Assembly (NCBI GenBank): GCA_016714015.1
Contig: JADJNZ010000001.1
Coordinates: 1,054,001-1,118,000 of the forward strand
Source: Gemmatimonadota bacterium
Lineage (GTDB): Bacteria > Gemmatimonadota > Gemmatimonadetes > Gemmatimonadales > Gemmatimonadaceae
Direction of reading: 5' to 3'
DNA: 64,000 bases
The notes under the pieces are model-generated. The model did not search any database. It was not told where the DNA came from and worked only from the letters and a program-made list of their open reading frames with translations. Shown here piece by piece: positions 8,553 through 18,620 of this stretch. Position numbers and translations under genes: made by a program. The stretch's first letter is position 1. The number at the start of each line of letters is the position of its first letter.

Positions 8553-8830
8553 GGGCGGAACCTGCGGTCGAAGAAGGCGTTGTGGACCGTAGCGCGATCG
8601 GCAAGGAGCACCACCCTCAGGTGCAGTCGCTCCTCCGGAATGTATACCCAGCGTCGTATCCGGCCATCCCCCTGCACCAGCTCGGCCAAAGGCGCCATGA
8701 TGGCGCGAACGATCCATTCGTCCCGGATCCGCTGGCGGTCGGGGCGAGCGCGGGTGTGACGGAAATACTCCGTGGATTCGAAGATGCGAGGGCTCCGCGG
8801 GTCGACATGCGGTCGTCGAGTCGCCGGCAT
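8549..8830 (-). CDS. DUF4258-like small protein
   Basis: 93 residues or fewer. The diagnostic part is VQGDGRIRRWVYIPEERLHL followed by RVVLLADRATVHNAFFDRRF, the beta-sheet core seen in DUF4258-like proteins that accompany DUF2283. The N-terminal 15-20 residues are poorly supported, so the start may lie downstream of ATG 8830. The stop overlaps the DUF2283 start by 4 bp. By analogy with RelE-like folds it may be the toxin-like partner of the pair; that is inference, not shown by residues. Confidence 0.65.
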   Translation of the reverse strand: MPATRRPHVDPRSPRIFESTEYFRHTRARPDRQRIRDEWIVRAIMAPLAELVQGDGRIRRWVYIPEERLHLRVVLLADRATVHNAFFDRRFRP

Positions 8831-8924
8831 GCGGCCGGGTGCTGGAGCACCACGATGCTCGTGGCATCATCACCACCGATACCCACGGCACCGCGTCTGA
8901 CATCGAAATCGCGCGCCCTCGGGC

Positions 8925-10880
8925 TCAGCGCAGCGCGAACAACTCCACCCCCGGCCCCACCGTCGTGTTCGGCCCCAGGCACCGATCCCGGAACCGGGCG
9001 AACCGGTCGAGCATGAACGCGCGTGGATCCGCGCCGCGGTTCACGTAGTACTCCACCGACCCCGCGCCGACGAGCAGGTGCGTGATCCCGGTCCCCTTGA
9101 GGCAGGTCTCCGCCGCGGGCGACTGCGCGACGTAAGTCCAGTTGGAGAGCATCACGTCCACGAGCACGTCGCGCTCGAAGGCGAGGCCGCGCGCCTCCCA
9201 GAGGAAGAGCACCTTCGATCCCGCGGGGACGAGCCGCTGCACGTTGGCGACGGTGGGCGCCAGCTCGCGTGAGGTGCCGTCAGGATGGCGGCGCCAGACC
9301 TCCTGCGCGCTCGCGGCGCCGACGGCGTGGCGCACCAGCACATAGTCGCCGCGCGTGAAGCGCTGGCGCAGCGCGCCGGAGAGCGGGAGGAGCGCACTCA
9401 CGAGCGCGACCGCCCAGAGCGCGCGACGCATCCCGCCGCTCATGCGCGCGCCAAGGCGCGCGTTGGCCGACTCGAGCGCGGCGGCGACGGCCACCGCGAG
9501 CGCGGGGATGGCGGGCATGAGGTAGCGCATGTTGATCTGTCCGAACGGGACGATCACGAGCGCGGCGTACGTGAGCGCGACGGCGCCTGCACCGGCGGCG
9601 CGCTTGTGCGACCTGAGTGCGAGCAACACGAGCGGCAGCGCGAGCAGCAGCGGCGAGAGCGCGTAGAACGCCCCTTCGCCCTCGATGGTGAGCTTGCCGG
9701 GATCGAAGAACGCGTCGAGCAGGTCGAAGCTCGCGCGCGCCTCGGGAAGGGCGGAGAGGATGGACGCATCGACGGTCGGCGGACGCACCTGCGTTCCGTA
9801 GAGCTGCGCGATCCAGGGCTCGAACCAGCCGGGTGCGCCCTTGGGATACAGCGGGGCGCCGACGAGGAGCTGGTTCTTGAGGTACCAGGGCGCGCTCGCG
9901 AGCGCGGCGAGCGTGGCCGCGATCACCGCGGGCCGCACGCCGCGCGCGGCGATCCAGCCGAGCGGGACGAGCGCGAGCGCATACGCGCCGGCCTGCGGCT
10001 TGATCCCCATCGCGACGGCGACGAGCAGTGCGGCGACGAGCACGAGACGATGATCGGCCTCGTCCGTGGCGGTGAGCAGCGCGAGGTGCGCGGCGACCAG
10101 CGCGAGCACGAGCGTCACGTCCACGCGCGCGGTGATCGCGACGAGCATGAAGGCGGGCGAGCCGAGCACCATCGCCGCGGAGAGCCAGCCACCGGCGCGC
10201 GAGACGCCGGCGCGCTCGGCGAGTTGCCCGGTGCTCATGAGCGTGAGCACGAGCGCCGCCACCTGCATCACGGCAGGGCCGGAGCGCAGTCCGGCGGCCA
10301 ACAGCGGGAGCGTGGCGAAGTGCGAGGCGCCGACGAGCGCGACATGGAACGAGTCGGCCGGCGTGGCGAGGCGACCCTGCCCGAGGAGTCCGAGCGGGAT
10401 GCGCAGGTGGTACATCAACGAGTCCCACTCGGTGGGCGGCGCGATGGCGCCGGCGAGGAGCAGGACGACGAGGATGGCGAGCACCGCGCGCAGCAGCGGC
10501 GCGAGTCGCGCGACGAGCGCGTCACCGCCGGCGGTCGCGGTCATCTCACGCGCGGGCATCAATCGCGCGCCGAGCTCGCGCGCGGCAGCGATCCATTCAC
10601 GGAACGACGCGGCGGCGAGCAGCGCGGTGATCGCGAGCACGCTCACCGGCTGGAGCGCGCCGGCGAGCCCGGCGCCGAGCAGCAGCAGGGCGAGGACGCC
10701 GGCGCCGAGCGTCGCGTCCACCGGCCAGCGCCAGGCGGCCGCCGCCGGACCGCGCGCGCCGAGGAGTGCCCGCACCCGTGCGCCGATGGCGACATGCGTG
10801 AGGAGCAGCAGCAGCGCGCCGCAGAGCGTGGCGAGGTGACTCAGCAGGAGCGGGAGGCCGGTCCGGATGTCGCTGTACAT
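8925..10880 (-). CDS. Polytopic membrane glycosyltransferase-like protein (GT39/ArnT-like)
   Basis: 651 residues with about a dozen hydrophobic helices and a soluble C-terminal domain of roughly 120 residues. The loop PPTEWDSLMYHLRIP followed by PADSFHVALVG is typical of bacterial polyprenyl-phosphate-sugar transferases and their relatives. Role by family: transfer of a sugar from a lipid carrier on the outer face of the inner membrane. ATG 10880 overlaps the methyltransferase stop by one base (TGATG), so it is the last gene of the overlapping sugar operon. Acceptor and donor are unknown. Confidence 0.78.
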   Translation of the reverse strand: MYSDIRTGLPLLLSHLATLCGALLLLLTHVAIGARVRALLGARGPAAAAWRWPVDATLGAGVLALLLLGAGLAGALQPVSVLAITALLAAASFREWIAAARELGARLMPAREMTATAGGDALVARLAPLLRAVLAILVVLLLAGAIAPPTEWDSLMYHLRIPLGLLGQGRLATPADSFHVALVGASHFATLPLLAAGLRSGPAVMQVAALVLTLMSTGQLAERAGVSRAGGWLSAAMVLGSPAFMLVAITARVDVTLVLALVAAHLALLTATDEADHRLVLVAALLVAVAMGIKPQAGAYALALVPLGWIAARGVRPAVIAATLAALASAPWYLKNQLLVGAPLYPKGAPGWFEPWIAQLYGTQVRPPTVDASILSALPEARASFDLLDAFFDPGKLTIEGEGAFYALSPLLLALPLVLLALRSHKRAAGAGAVALTYAALVIVPFGQINMRYLMPAIPALAVAVAAALESANARLGARMSGGMRRALWAVALVSALLPLSGALRQRFTRGDYVLVRHAVGAASAQEVWRRHPDGTSRELAPTVANVQRLVPAGSKVLFLWEARGLAFERDVLVDVMLSNWTYVAQSPAAETCLKGTGITHLLVGAGSVEYYVNRGADPRAFMLDRFARFRDRCLGPNTTVGPGVELFALR

Positions 10881-11740
10881 CAGGGTCTCACCGCGTCGAG
10901 GACGAAGCCGTTGCCGAGCTCGCTGCCCGTGAACCAGTGCTGCACGCCGAAGGCCGCGCGCATCGCGAGCCGGCCGGGGAGTGCGGTCATCAACGGATAG
11001 AGCCGCGTCTCGACCGTGCGCTTCACGCCGCTCTCGCCGCTGCGGGCATCACGCGCGGCGGCATCGTCACCGCCGGCCGGTGCGACGCCACCGCGCCTGG
11101 CCAGCGCGCGCGCATGCGCCCACGCGTTCAATGGCTCGATGACGTTGCTCAGCGGGAACCCGTAGTTGTCGCAACGCTCGACGCGCAGCCCCGCACGCTC
11201 GGCGAGCGCGACGAAGTCCTTGCGATCGTAGCGGCGCACATGGCCCGCCCAGGTGTCGGTCGCGGTCCAGCGATGCGCGTGCGCCGGCACCGAGAGCAGC
11301 GCGCGCCCGCCGGGCCGGAGGCACCTGAGCCACGACGCGAGCGCGCCGGTGTCGTCCTCGATGTGCTCGAGCACCTCGAACGAGAGCAGGTAGTCGAAGC
11401 GCCCGGCCCACTCGTCGCGCACGGCCTCGTGCACGGCGACCTGCGGGAAATCGGCGACCATCCGCTGCGCGAGCGCGCGCGCGGCGGGGGCGGTCTCGAC
11501 CGCCGTGGGTTCGAAGCCGAGCGCCGCGAGGTCGGCGAGGAGACTGCCGGCACCGCACCCGATCTCGAGCACGCGACCGCGCGGGAGGGTGCGCATCCTT
11601 CGCAATACGGTGTCGCGTCGCAGGAGGAATCGCGGCGCGGGGACCCAGCCGAGCGCGACGGCGGCGCGGCCGAAGTCGCGGTCCTCGGTGATCGCGGGAT
11701 CGCGCGGGGCGCGGAGCGGCGCAGGAGCCGGTGCGGTCAC
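10880..11740 (-). CDS. SAM-dependent class I methyltransferase
   Basis: About 286 residues. Motif I reads VLEIGCGAGSLLADL and is followed by FDYLLSFEVLEHIEDD and LRPGGRALLSVPAH, the pattern of UbiE/COQ5-like SAM methyltransferases with the acidic VLEH segment. GTG 11740 is used because it overlaps the upstream stop by 4 bp (GTGA); the frame is open further, but that would run deep into the neighbouring gene. It is sandwiched between two sugar-transfer genes, so it probably methylates a glycan or lipid-linked intermediate. Confidence 0.85.
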   Translation of the reverse strand: MTAPAPAPLRAPRDPAITEDRDFGRAAVALGWVPAPRFLLRRDTVLRRMRTLPRGRVLEIGCGAGSLLADLAALGFEPTAVETAPAARALAQRMVADFPQVAVHEAVRDEWAGRFDYLLSFEVLEHIEDDTGALASWLRCLRPGGRALLSVPAHAHRWTATDTWAGHVRRYDRKDFVALAERAGLRVERCDNYGFPLSNVIEPLNAWAHARALARRGGVAPAGGDDAAARDARSGESGVKRTVETRLYPLMTALPGRLAMRAAFGVQHWFTGSELGNGFVLDAVRP

Positions 11741-12858
11741 GCGAGACCGTCCACCACGCGCAGGAACGCTTCGCCCACCTCGCGCGCGCCGATCACGGGC
11801 ATCGGCGGCGCGTCGGGCCACGCGCCGCGCGCCACGATCCCCGCGACGCACTCGGCGAGCGCCGCATCATCGCCGGGCGCGACGCGCAGCACCCACGGAT
11901 GCCCGGGCGCGAAGGTCGCGAGCGCGGGGGTGTCGCCGGAGATGAGCGGCGTCTGCGTGGCGGCGATCTCGTACGCCTTGTTGGGGATCACGGTGGTCGC
12001 CTTCCCCGAGGTGCCGAAGATGCCGAGCCCCACATCGCAGGCGTGGATGCGGCCGGGGATCCCGGCCGCGTCGATCCAGCCGAGCTGCGTCACGGAGCGC
12101 GCGCCGAGCTCGGCGATGAGCGCGGTGATGCGTGGCTGTTCCTGTCCGGTGCCGGCGAGTTCCCACCGCACCGCGACGCCCGCCTCCTCGAGCCGCTTGG
12201 CGGCGCGCACGATGGTCTCGAGTCCATGGAGCGGAATGTACTGTCCATAGAAGAAGACCCGGAGCGGCGCGTGCACGGTGGGCCGGCCGGCGCGCGGCGG
12301 GAAGCGCGCGGGATCGGTGCCGAGCGGGACGTCGCCCACGGTCTGCGGCACGACACCCATGATCGCCTCGAACCGCCGCGCATGCGCCGGCGTGTCGATG
12401 AACGCGCGATCGGCGGCGCGCACGGCGACCCATTCGCAGGCGTAGAGGATCCACGCGAGCGGGTTCCAGCGCGAGAGCATCCGGCGGTCGTTCACCGCGG
12501 TGTCGTAGGGCGAGATGAAGACCTGCCACACCACCGGCGTGCCGCGGAAGCTCGTGAACGGCAGCAGCACCAGGAGATCGAAGAGCCCGAGATACGGCAC
12601 GAGCACCATCGCGTGCGGCGGCGCGGCGAGATAGTCGCGCACGAGCCGCGGCATGACCGCGAGCCAGCGCCACGCGGCGCGCAACTGCTCGCCGCGGGTG
12701 AGCGTCCCCTTGTCGCGCACGCCGGCCCAGATGTCGGCGTGCACCTCGTGCAGCTCCACCCCGACCGCGCGGATGCCGGCGAGCAGCTGCCGCACGTTGG
12801 GCTTGGAGACGTCGTACGTCCCCCAGACGAGCAGCGGGCCGCGCGTCGGCGCTAGCAC
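11737..12858 (-). CDS. Glycosyltransferase, GT4-like
   Basis: 373 residues with two Rossmann-like halves. The N-terminus LLVWGTYDVSKPNVRQLL is acceptor-binding in style. The C-terminal half has LRVFFYGQYIPLHGLETIVRA, VRWELAGTGQE and the donor-site segment VIPNKAYEIAATQTPLISGD, as in GT-B family 4 enzymes. A GTG start at 12858 overlaps the end of the transporter ATPase gene by about 7 bp. Likely transfers a sugar from a nucleotide donor on the cytoplasmic side during glycan assembly. Confidence 0.85.
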   Translation of the reverse strand: MLAPTRGPLLVWGTYDVSKPNVRQLLAGIRAVGVELHEVHADIWAGVRDKGTLTRGEQLRAAWRWLAVMPRLVRDYLAAPPHAMVLVPYLGLFDLLVLLPFTSFRGTPVVWQVFISPYDTAVNDRRMLSRWNPLAWILYACEWVAVRAADRAFIDTPAHARRFEAIMGVVPQTVGDVPLGTDPARFPPRAGRPTVHAPLRVFFYGQYIPLHGLETIVRAAKRLEEAGVAVRWELAGTGQEQPRITALIAELGARSVTQLGWIDAAGIPGRIHACDVGLGIFGTSGKATTVIPNKAYEIAATQTPLISGDTPALATFAPGHPWVLRVAPGDDAALAECVAGIVARGAWPDAPPMPVIGAREVGEAFLRVVDGLA

Positions 12859-13931
12859 AGGTGGACCGCCATCGCCTTGAAGCTCGCGACCACGGCGAGA
12901 CCGGGTTCGATGCGGAGCTCCTTCGCCGAGCGCGTGGTGAGCGCGGCGACGAGCGGCGTGCCCCGCACCTCGATCGTCACGCGCGTGAGCGCGCCGAGCG
13001 TCGCGACCTCCACCACGCGTCCGGCGAACCGATTACGCGCCGAGTCGTGCGTCTGGTCGCGCGCGATGGTGATCTCCTCGGCGCGGATCACGGCATGACC
13101 GGCCCCCGGCGCGAAGTCGCCGACGGCGTACAGCGTGAGTCCCTCCGACTCGAAGGCGAAGGCGCGATGCCCGTGCGCGTACTCGCTCGGCGCGCCGTCG
13201 ATCCAGTCGGGCGCGGCCTCGCCGAGGTCGCGCGCCGTGCCGGCGAGGACGTTCTCGGCGCCGAGGAACTCGGCGACGTAGGGCGAGGCGGGGCGCCGGA
13301 AGACCTCGGCGGGCGGCCCCGACTGGAGCACGCGCCCCGCGTCGAGGAGGATCGCCTGGTCGCCGAGCATGCCGGCCTCGGCGAAGTCGTGCGTCACCTG
13401 CAGCGTGGTGAGCCCCCATGCGCGATGGAGTGCGCGCACCTCGCGGCGGATGAGCGCGCGACGGCGCGGGTCGAGCGCGCTGAAGGGCTCGTCGAGGAGG
13501 AGCAGCCGCGGGCGTCGTGCGAGGGCGCGGGCGAGCGCGACCATCTGGCGTTCGCCGCCGGAGAGGCCGCGCACCTCGCGCGCGAGGAGCGGCGTGACGC
13601 CCATGCGCTCGGTGGCCTCGTCGAAGGCGGCGGCGTCGCTGGAGCCGTAGGCGACGTTCTCGCGCACGGAGAGGTGCGGGAAGAGGAACGCATGCTGGTA
13701 GACGAGGCCGATGCCGCGCTCCTCGGGCGGGACGGCGCGCGCGTCGGCACCGCCGAGATGGACCGTGCCCGCGGTCGGCGCGAGGAGGCCCGCGATGACC
13801 TCGAGGAGCGTGGTCTTCCCCGAGCCGGCAGGACCGATCACGACGCCGAAGGCGCCGGCGTCGAGCGCGAAGGTGACGTCGCGCAGCGCGAAGCGGCCCT
13901 TCTTCGCGGAGAGTCCGTCGAGGCGGATCAT
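12852..13931 (-). CDS. wtpC: Tungstate/molybdate ABC transporter ATP-binding protein
   Basis: 359 residues. Walker A GPAGSGKTT is at about 33-41, Q-loop LVYQHAFLFPHLSV follows, and then the signature LSGGERQMVALARALA and Walker B LLLLDEPFSALD. The C-terminal ~120 residues carry a TOBE-type domain (FAGRVVEVATLGALTRVTIE). ATG 13931 overlaps the permease stop by 4 bp. Order and identity with the preceding permease and the WtpA-like binding protein give a complete anion importer; molybdate versus tungstate cannot be settled by sequence reading. Unusually, its end overlaps a glycosyltransferase gene. Confidence 0.86.
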   Translation of the reverse strand: MIRLDGLSAKKGRFALRDVTFALDAGAFGVVIGPAGSGKTTLLEVIAGLLAPTAGTVHLGGADARAVPPEERGIGLVYQHAFLFPHLSVRENVAYGSSDAAAFDEATERMGVTPLLAREVRGLSGGERQMVALARALARRPRLLLLDEPFSALDPRRRALIRREVRALHRAWGLTTLQVTHDFAEAGMLGDQAILLDAGRVLQSGPPAEVFRRPASPYVAEFLGAENVLAGTARDLGEAAPDWIDGAPSEYAHGHRAFAFESEGLTLYAVGDFAPGAGHAVIRAEEITIARDQTHDSARNRFAGRVVEVATLGALTRVTIEVRGTPLVAALTTRSAKELRIEPGLAVVASFKAMAVHLC

Positions 13932-14740
13932 CGCTCGCTCGCGCCGTCGGTGCGCAGCGCGCGGAGGAGCGTGAGCGGCACGAGCGCGAGGAGGGCGAGC
14001 GCGGCGGCGACGGGAAGCGCCTCGCGGAGGCCGTAGCTCGTGAAGCGGTCGTAGCTCAGCACGCTCACGACCTTGGGGTTGTACGTGAGGATGACGATCG
14101 CGCCGAACTCGCTCACCGCGCGCGCCCACATCACCACCGCGGCGGCAAGGAGGCCGCGGCCGGCGAGGGGGAGCGTGACGCGGCGGAAGGCGCGCCAGGG
14201 CGAGTCGCCGAGCGTGCGCGCGACGCCCTCGTAGCGGGGATCGACCTTGGCGAAGGCCTCGCGCGCGCCGCTCACGAAGAGCGGCGCCGAGACGAAGAGC
14301 ATCGCGGCGATGATGCCGAGCGGCGTGCCGACGATGCGGAGGCCGAGCTCGAGCGCCGCGCCGCCGACGGCGCTCTCGCGGCCGAGGAGGAGCAGCAGCG
14401 CGATGCCGGCGACGGGATGCGGGATGAGCAGCGGCAGGTCAAGCAGCGCGGAGAGGATGGCGCGTCCGGGGAACTCGCGGCGCGCGAGCATGTAGGCGAG
14501 TGGCGTGGCGCAGGCGGCGCCGATGAGCATCGCCGTGGTGGCGCAGAGTGCCGTGAGGAGGAGCGAGTCGCGCAGCTCGGCGTCGCTGCCGAGCCGCCGC
14601 AGGCCTTCGGCGCCGCCGACGCCGACGAGCTCGACGATGGGGGCTGCGAGGAAGAGCAGCAGCGCCGAGCCGGCGAGCGCGGCGAGGACGCTGAGCAGGC
14701 GCGGGAGCGCGCGGGACCGGCTCACGGCAGCGGCATCCAT
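13928..14740 (-). CDS. wtpB: Tungstate/molybdate ABC transporter permease
   Basis: 270 residues with about six membrane helices. The EAA-type cytoplasmic loop GVARTLGDSPWRAFRRVTLP interacts with the ATPase in this family. SEFGAIVILTYNPK, conserved in molybdate/sulfate-type permeases, lies near the C-terminus. It overlaps the binding-protein gene by 19 bp upstream and the ATPase gene by 4 bp downstream. Inner-membrane channel of the WtpABC/ModABC importer. Confidence 0.87.
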   Translation of the reverse strand: MDAAAVSRSRALPRLLSVLAALAGSALLLFLAAPIVELVGVGGAEGLRRLGSDAELRDSLLLTALCATTAMLIGAACATPLAYMLARREFPGRAILSALLDLPLLIPHPVAGIALLLLLGRESAVGGAALELGLRIVGTPLGIIAAMLFVSAPLFVSGAREAFAKVDPRYEGVARTLGDSPWRAFRRVTLPLAGRGLLAAAVVMWARAVSEFGAIVILTYNPKVVSVLSYDRFTSYGLREALPVAAALALLALVPLTLLRALRTDGASER

Positions 14741-15657
14741 GGCGCGACGAGCCCCTGCGGATTCGGCACATCGAGCGCGTCGAGTCCGGCGGCGCGGAGG
14801 ATCGCGCGGCCGTCAGGGGAGAGGAGGAAGCGGGCGAAGCGCTCGGCGAGCGCCGGGTGCGGTGCTGCCTTGGGGATGGCGAAGGCGTACACTATGGGCC
14901 GGCCGACGAACGTGACCGAGTCGCCGGCGGTCGCGCCGCGGATCGTGACCTGCGCGGTGGCGTAGGTGGCGGCCGAGTCAGGGGAGGCGAGATCGATCGC
15001 GGCCGGAAGGGTCACGAAGCGCAGCCCGGTGGCGCGGGCGAGCGACTCGTAGGACCAGATGTAGTCGAGCTCGCCGGCCTGCAGGAGCCCGACGAGATCG
15101 GCCTCCTTGGGGCGGACGTTGCGCGCGGCGTGCGCGGCGGCGAGTCGGGCAGCGAGGCCCGGTTCGCGGTGGTGCCGTTCGGCGAGCTGCCAGACGAGGA
15201 GCGTCCGATAGCCGTTGGGGTCCAGGTTGGGGTCGGAGCGGCCCGTCTCGACGCCCGGGCGCAGGAGGATCCGCGACCAGTTCTCGCCGGTGATCTCGTC
15301 GGCGAAGCGCGACCGGTCGGTGTAGGCGAGCACCATGCGGTTGCGCGCGAACTCGACCCACGCGTTCACGTGGTCCGGCACGAGGTAGGTCGGGAAGACC
15401 TCGGCGTCGGCGAGGGCGATGAGGTCGGGGATCTTGCCGAGTTCGGTGAGCTTGCGCGCGGTCTCGAGGGACCCGGCGGATTCCTGTTCGACGACCACGC
15501 CCTCGCGGGCGGCGAAGGTGTCGAGCACGGCGCGGAGCGGGCGGGCGAGGCTGCCGGCGTTGTAGACGACGAGGCCCTCGCCGGCGGGGCGATCGGCGCC
15601 ACGACACCCGGCGAGGAGGGTGGCGGCCACGAGGAGGAGGAACCCATTCAGGCGCAT
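14722..15657 (-). CDS. wtpA: Tungstate/molybdate-binding lipoprotein
   Basis: 311 residues. A lipoprotein signal ends in LLAGC, so the mature protein is probably tethered to a membrane. The core matches WtpA: VVYNAGSLARPLRAVLDTFA, QESAGSLETARKLTELGK and FARNRMVLAYTDRSRF follow the known order of this oxyanion-binding family rather than classical ModA. ATG 15657 (MRLNGFLLL) gives the signal peptide; the same frame is open far upstream, antisense to the NatA-like gene, and that part is not coding. First gene of the import operon; divergent from an ABC exporter 78 bp away. Confidence 0.9.
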   Translation of the reverse strand: MRLNGFLLLVAATLLAGCRGADRPAGEGLVVYNAGSLARPLRAVLDTFAAREGVVVEQESAGSLETARKLTELGKIPDLIALADAEVFPTYLVPDHVNAWVEFARNRMVLAYTDRSRFADEITGENWSRILLRPGVETGRSDPNLDPNGYRTLLVWQLAERHHREPGLAARLAAAHAARNVRPKEADLVGLLQAGELDYIWSYESLARATGLRFVTLPAAIDLASPDSAATYATAQVTIRGATAGDSVTFVGRPIVYAFAIPKAAPHPALAERFARFLLSPDGRAILRAAGLDALDVPNPQGLVAPWMPLP

Positions 15658-15703
15658 CGCCGTAGTGTCGCGAGCGCGGCTCACCCGCACCAGCCCCCGC
15701 GCG

Positions 15704-15709
15704 TATATT
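15704..15709 (+). promoter_or_regulatory. Candidate -10 element (TATATT)
   Basis: TATATT in an otherwise G/C-rich 78-bp divergent gap, 26 nt before the ATG of the ABC ATPase. Similar TA-x-ATTC boxes precede other plus-strand genes here. No clear -35 element was seen. Confidence 0.35.
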
Positions 15710-15735
15710 CCCTCGACCCTTCCCCTCGGGAACAG

Positions 15736-16693
<958 letters not shown>

Positions 16694-16701
<8 letters not shown>

Positions 16702-17992
16702 GCTCTGGGCGGTCATCAAGCGCGAGTACCTCGAGCGCGTGCGCAACAAGTGGTTCATCATCGTCACGGTCTTCGGGCCGGTCTTCTTCGCGATGATCAT
16801 GGTGCTGCCGGCGTACCTCTCGGTGCGGGGCATCCGCGACGCGAAGGTGGGCGGGATCCGGATCGTGGACGCCTCGGGCGTCGGGCTCGGGGCGCGCGTG
16901 GCCGAGCGGCTCGCGACGCCGGCGCTGCAGGGCGCGCCCGCGCCGGCGGCGGTGCCGGTGGACCTGGTCGACTCCACGTCGCTCGCCGCCGCGGAGTCGG
17001 TGCTGGTGGCGGACGTGGTGGCGAAGAAGCTCACCGGGTTCCTCGTGATCGAGCCGTCCACGATCAATGACGGTCGCGCGCGCTACGCGGGGCGGAACGC
17101 GTCGTCGATCGGCGAGAACGAGCAGGTGGAGGGCGCGCTGCGCGGCGCGCTCATGGGCTATCGCATGGAGACCGCGGGGCTCGACGCGAGCATGGCGCGC
17201 GAACTGGCGCGGCTCCGCGTGAACGTCTCCACCGAGCGGATCACCGACGAGGGCCGCGGCGGTTCCGGCGTGGCGGCGGCGATCTTCGGCTTCGCGATCG
17301 CGTTCCTGCTCTACATGACGATCATCCTCTACGGCCAGGCGATCCTGCGCGGCGTGCTGGAGGAGAAGACGACGCGCGTGGCCGAGGTGATCATCTCGAG
17401 CGTGAAGCCGGACACGCTGCTCGCCGGGAAGGTGATCGGCGTGGGTGCGGTGGGGCTCACGCAGTACGCCGTCTGGATCGGCAGCGGGTTCCTGCTCTGG
17501 GGCCAGCGCGCCCGGTTGCTCGGCGCGATGGGCGTGGACGGGATGCCGACGAGCATGCCGTTCCCGTCGATCGCCCCGGCGACGCTCGCGGCGCTCATCC
17601 TGTTCTTCCTGCTCGGCTACACGTTCTACGCGTCGATGTTCGCCGCGGTGGGCTCGATGGTGGGGAGCCAGGAGGAGGCGAACCAGGCCGCGCAGCCGGT
17701 GATGATGCTGCTCGTGTTCTCGATCATCTTCGTGCAGCCGGTGATGCTCAACCCGACCGGCCAGCTGGCGCAGGTCATGAGCTGGCTGCCGTTCTCGGCG
17801 CCGATCATCATGCCGTTGCGGATGACGGCGACACCGGTCGCGCCGCTGGAGATCGCGGCGGTGCTGCTAGGCCTGCTCGTCGCGTGCGTGGTGGTGATCT
17901 GGATCTCGGCCCGCATCTACCGGGTGGGGATGCTGATGTACGGCAAGCGTCCGTCGCTGCGCGAACTCGCGCGCTGGGTCCGGCAGAGCTGA
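16694..17992 (+). CDS. ABC-2 type permease (NatB-like)
   Basis: 432 residues. The N-terminus KLWAVIKREYLERVRNKWFI is the conserved entry of NatB/ABC-2 permeases, followed by one membrane helix, a large extracytoplasmic domain (about residues 40-190) and five or six C-terminal helices including the GVLEEKTTRVAEVIISSVKP cytoplasmic loop. Membrane half of the exporter encoded with the preceding ATPase. Confidence 0.9.
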
Positions 17993-18050
17993 ACCGGCCG
18001 ACGGACCGGCTGTAAACGCGCCCGGGGCGGGTGGCATCACAGGAGTGTCC

Positions 18051-18620
18051 GTGCCTCCCGCCCCTGCCCCGGAGCCGCGCGCCCTCGAGACCCCCGAGGC
18101 GCTCGAAGACGTCCGCGCCGCCCAGCGCGGCGACGCGGACGCGTTCGGGCGTCTCTATCGCCGCCATGTGGGGCGGGTGCACGCGCTGGCGCTCCGGCTC
18201 ACCGCCGACCGCGGGCGCGCCGAGGAGCTGGTGCAGGATGCGTTCGTGCGGGCGTGGGAGAAGCTGGGGAGCTTCCGCGGCGAGAGCGCGTTCGGGACCT
18301 GGCTGCACCGGCTGACGGTGAACGTGTTCCTGGTGCAGGTGCGCAGCCACCAGCGGCGCGGGGCGCACGAGGAACTGCCGGGGGAGCTGCCCGAGCCGGC
18401 GCTCGACGTGGAGGGCGAGGGACTCGGGCGTGAGGGGCGGATGGACCTCGAGGCGGCGATCGCGCGGCTCAGTCCGGGCGCGCGGACGGCGTTCGTGCTG
18501 CACGAGCTCGAGGGCTACTCGCACGAGGAGATCGCGGCGATGTCGGGAGTGGCCGCGGCGACGATCCGCGCGCAGCTGTTCCGGGCGCGGAAACGACTGC
18601 TGGAGGTGCTGGAACGATGA
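18051..18620 (+). CDS. ECF-type RNA polymerase sigma factor
   Basis: 189 residues from GTG 18051. Sigma region 2 is seen in FGRLYRRHVGRVHALALRLT and EELVQDAFVRAWEKLGSFRG, region 4 in LSPGARTAFVLHELEGYSHE followed by a HTH (EIAAMSGVAAATIRAQLFRAR). An AGGAG at 18041-18045 sits 5 nt before GTG 18051, which is why this start is preferred to the GTG at 18045 that overlaps the AGGAG. The stop overlaps the next gene by 4 bp. ECF factors usually respond to envelope stress through a coupled anti-sigma factor, here the next gene. Confidence 0.93.
   Translation: MPPAPAPEPRALETPEALEDVRAAQRGDADAFGRLYRRHVGRVHALALRLTADRGRAEELVQDAFVRAWEKLGSFRGESAFGTWLHRLTVNVFLVQVRSHQRRGAHEELPGELPEPALDVEGEGLGREGRMDLEAAIARLSPGARTAFVLHELEGYSHEEIAAMSGVAAATIRAQLFRARKRLLEVLER

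Noticed and set aside
8831..8924. Upstream extension of the DUF4258-like gene
   Set aside because: Alternative frames give no conserved sequence and the family core lies entirely within 8549-8830.
9285..11000. 571-codon open frame on the plus strand
   Set aside because: Antisense to the GT39-like membrane gene; no recognisable motif.
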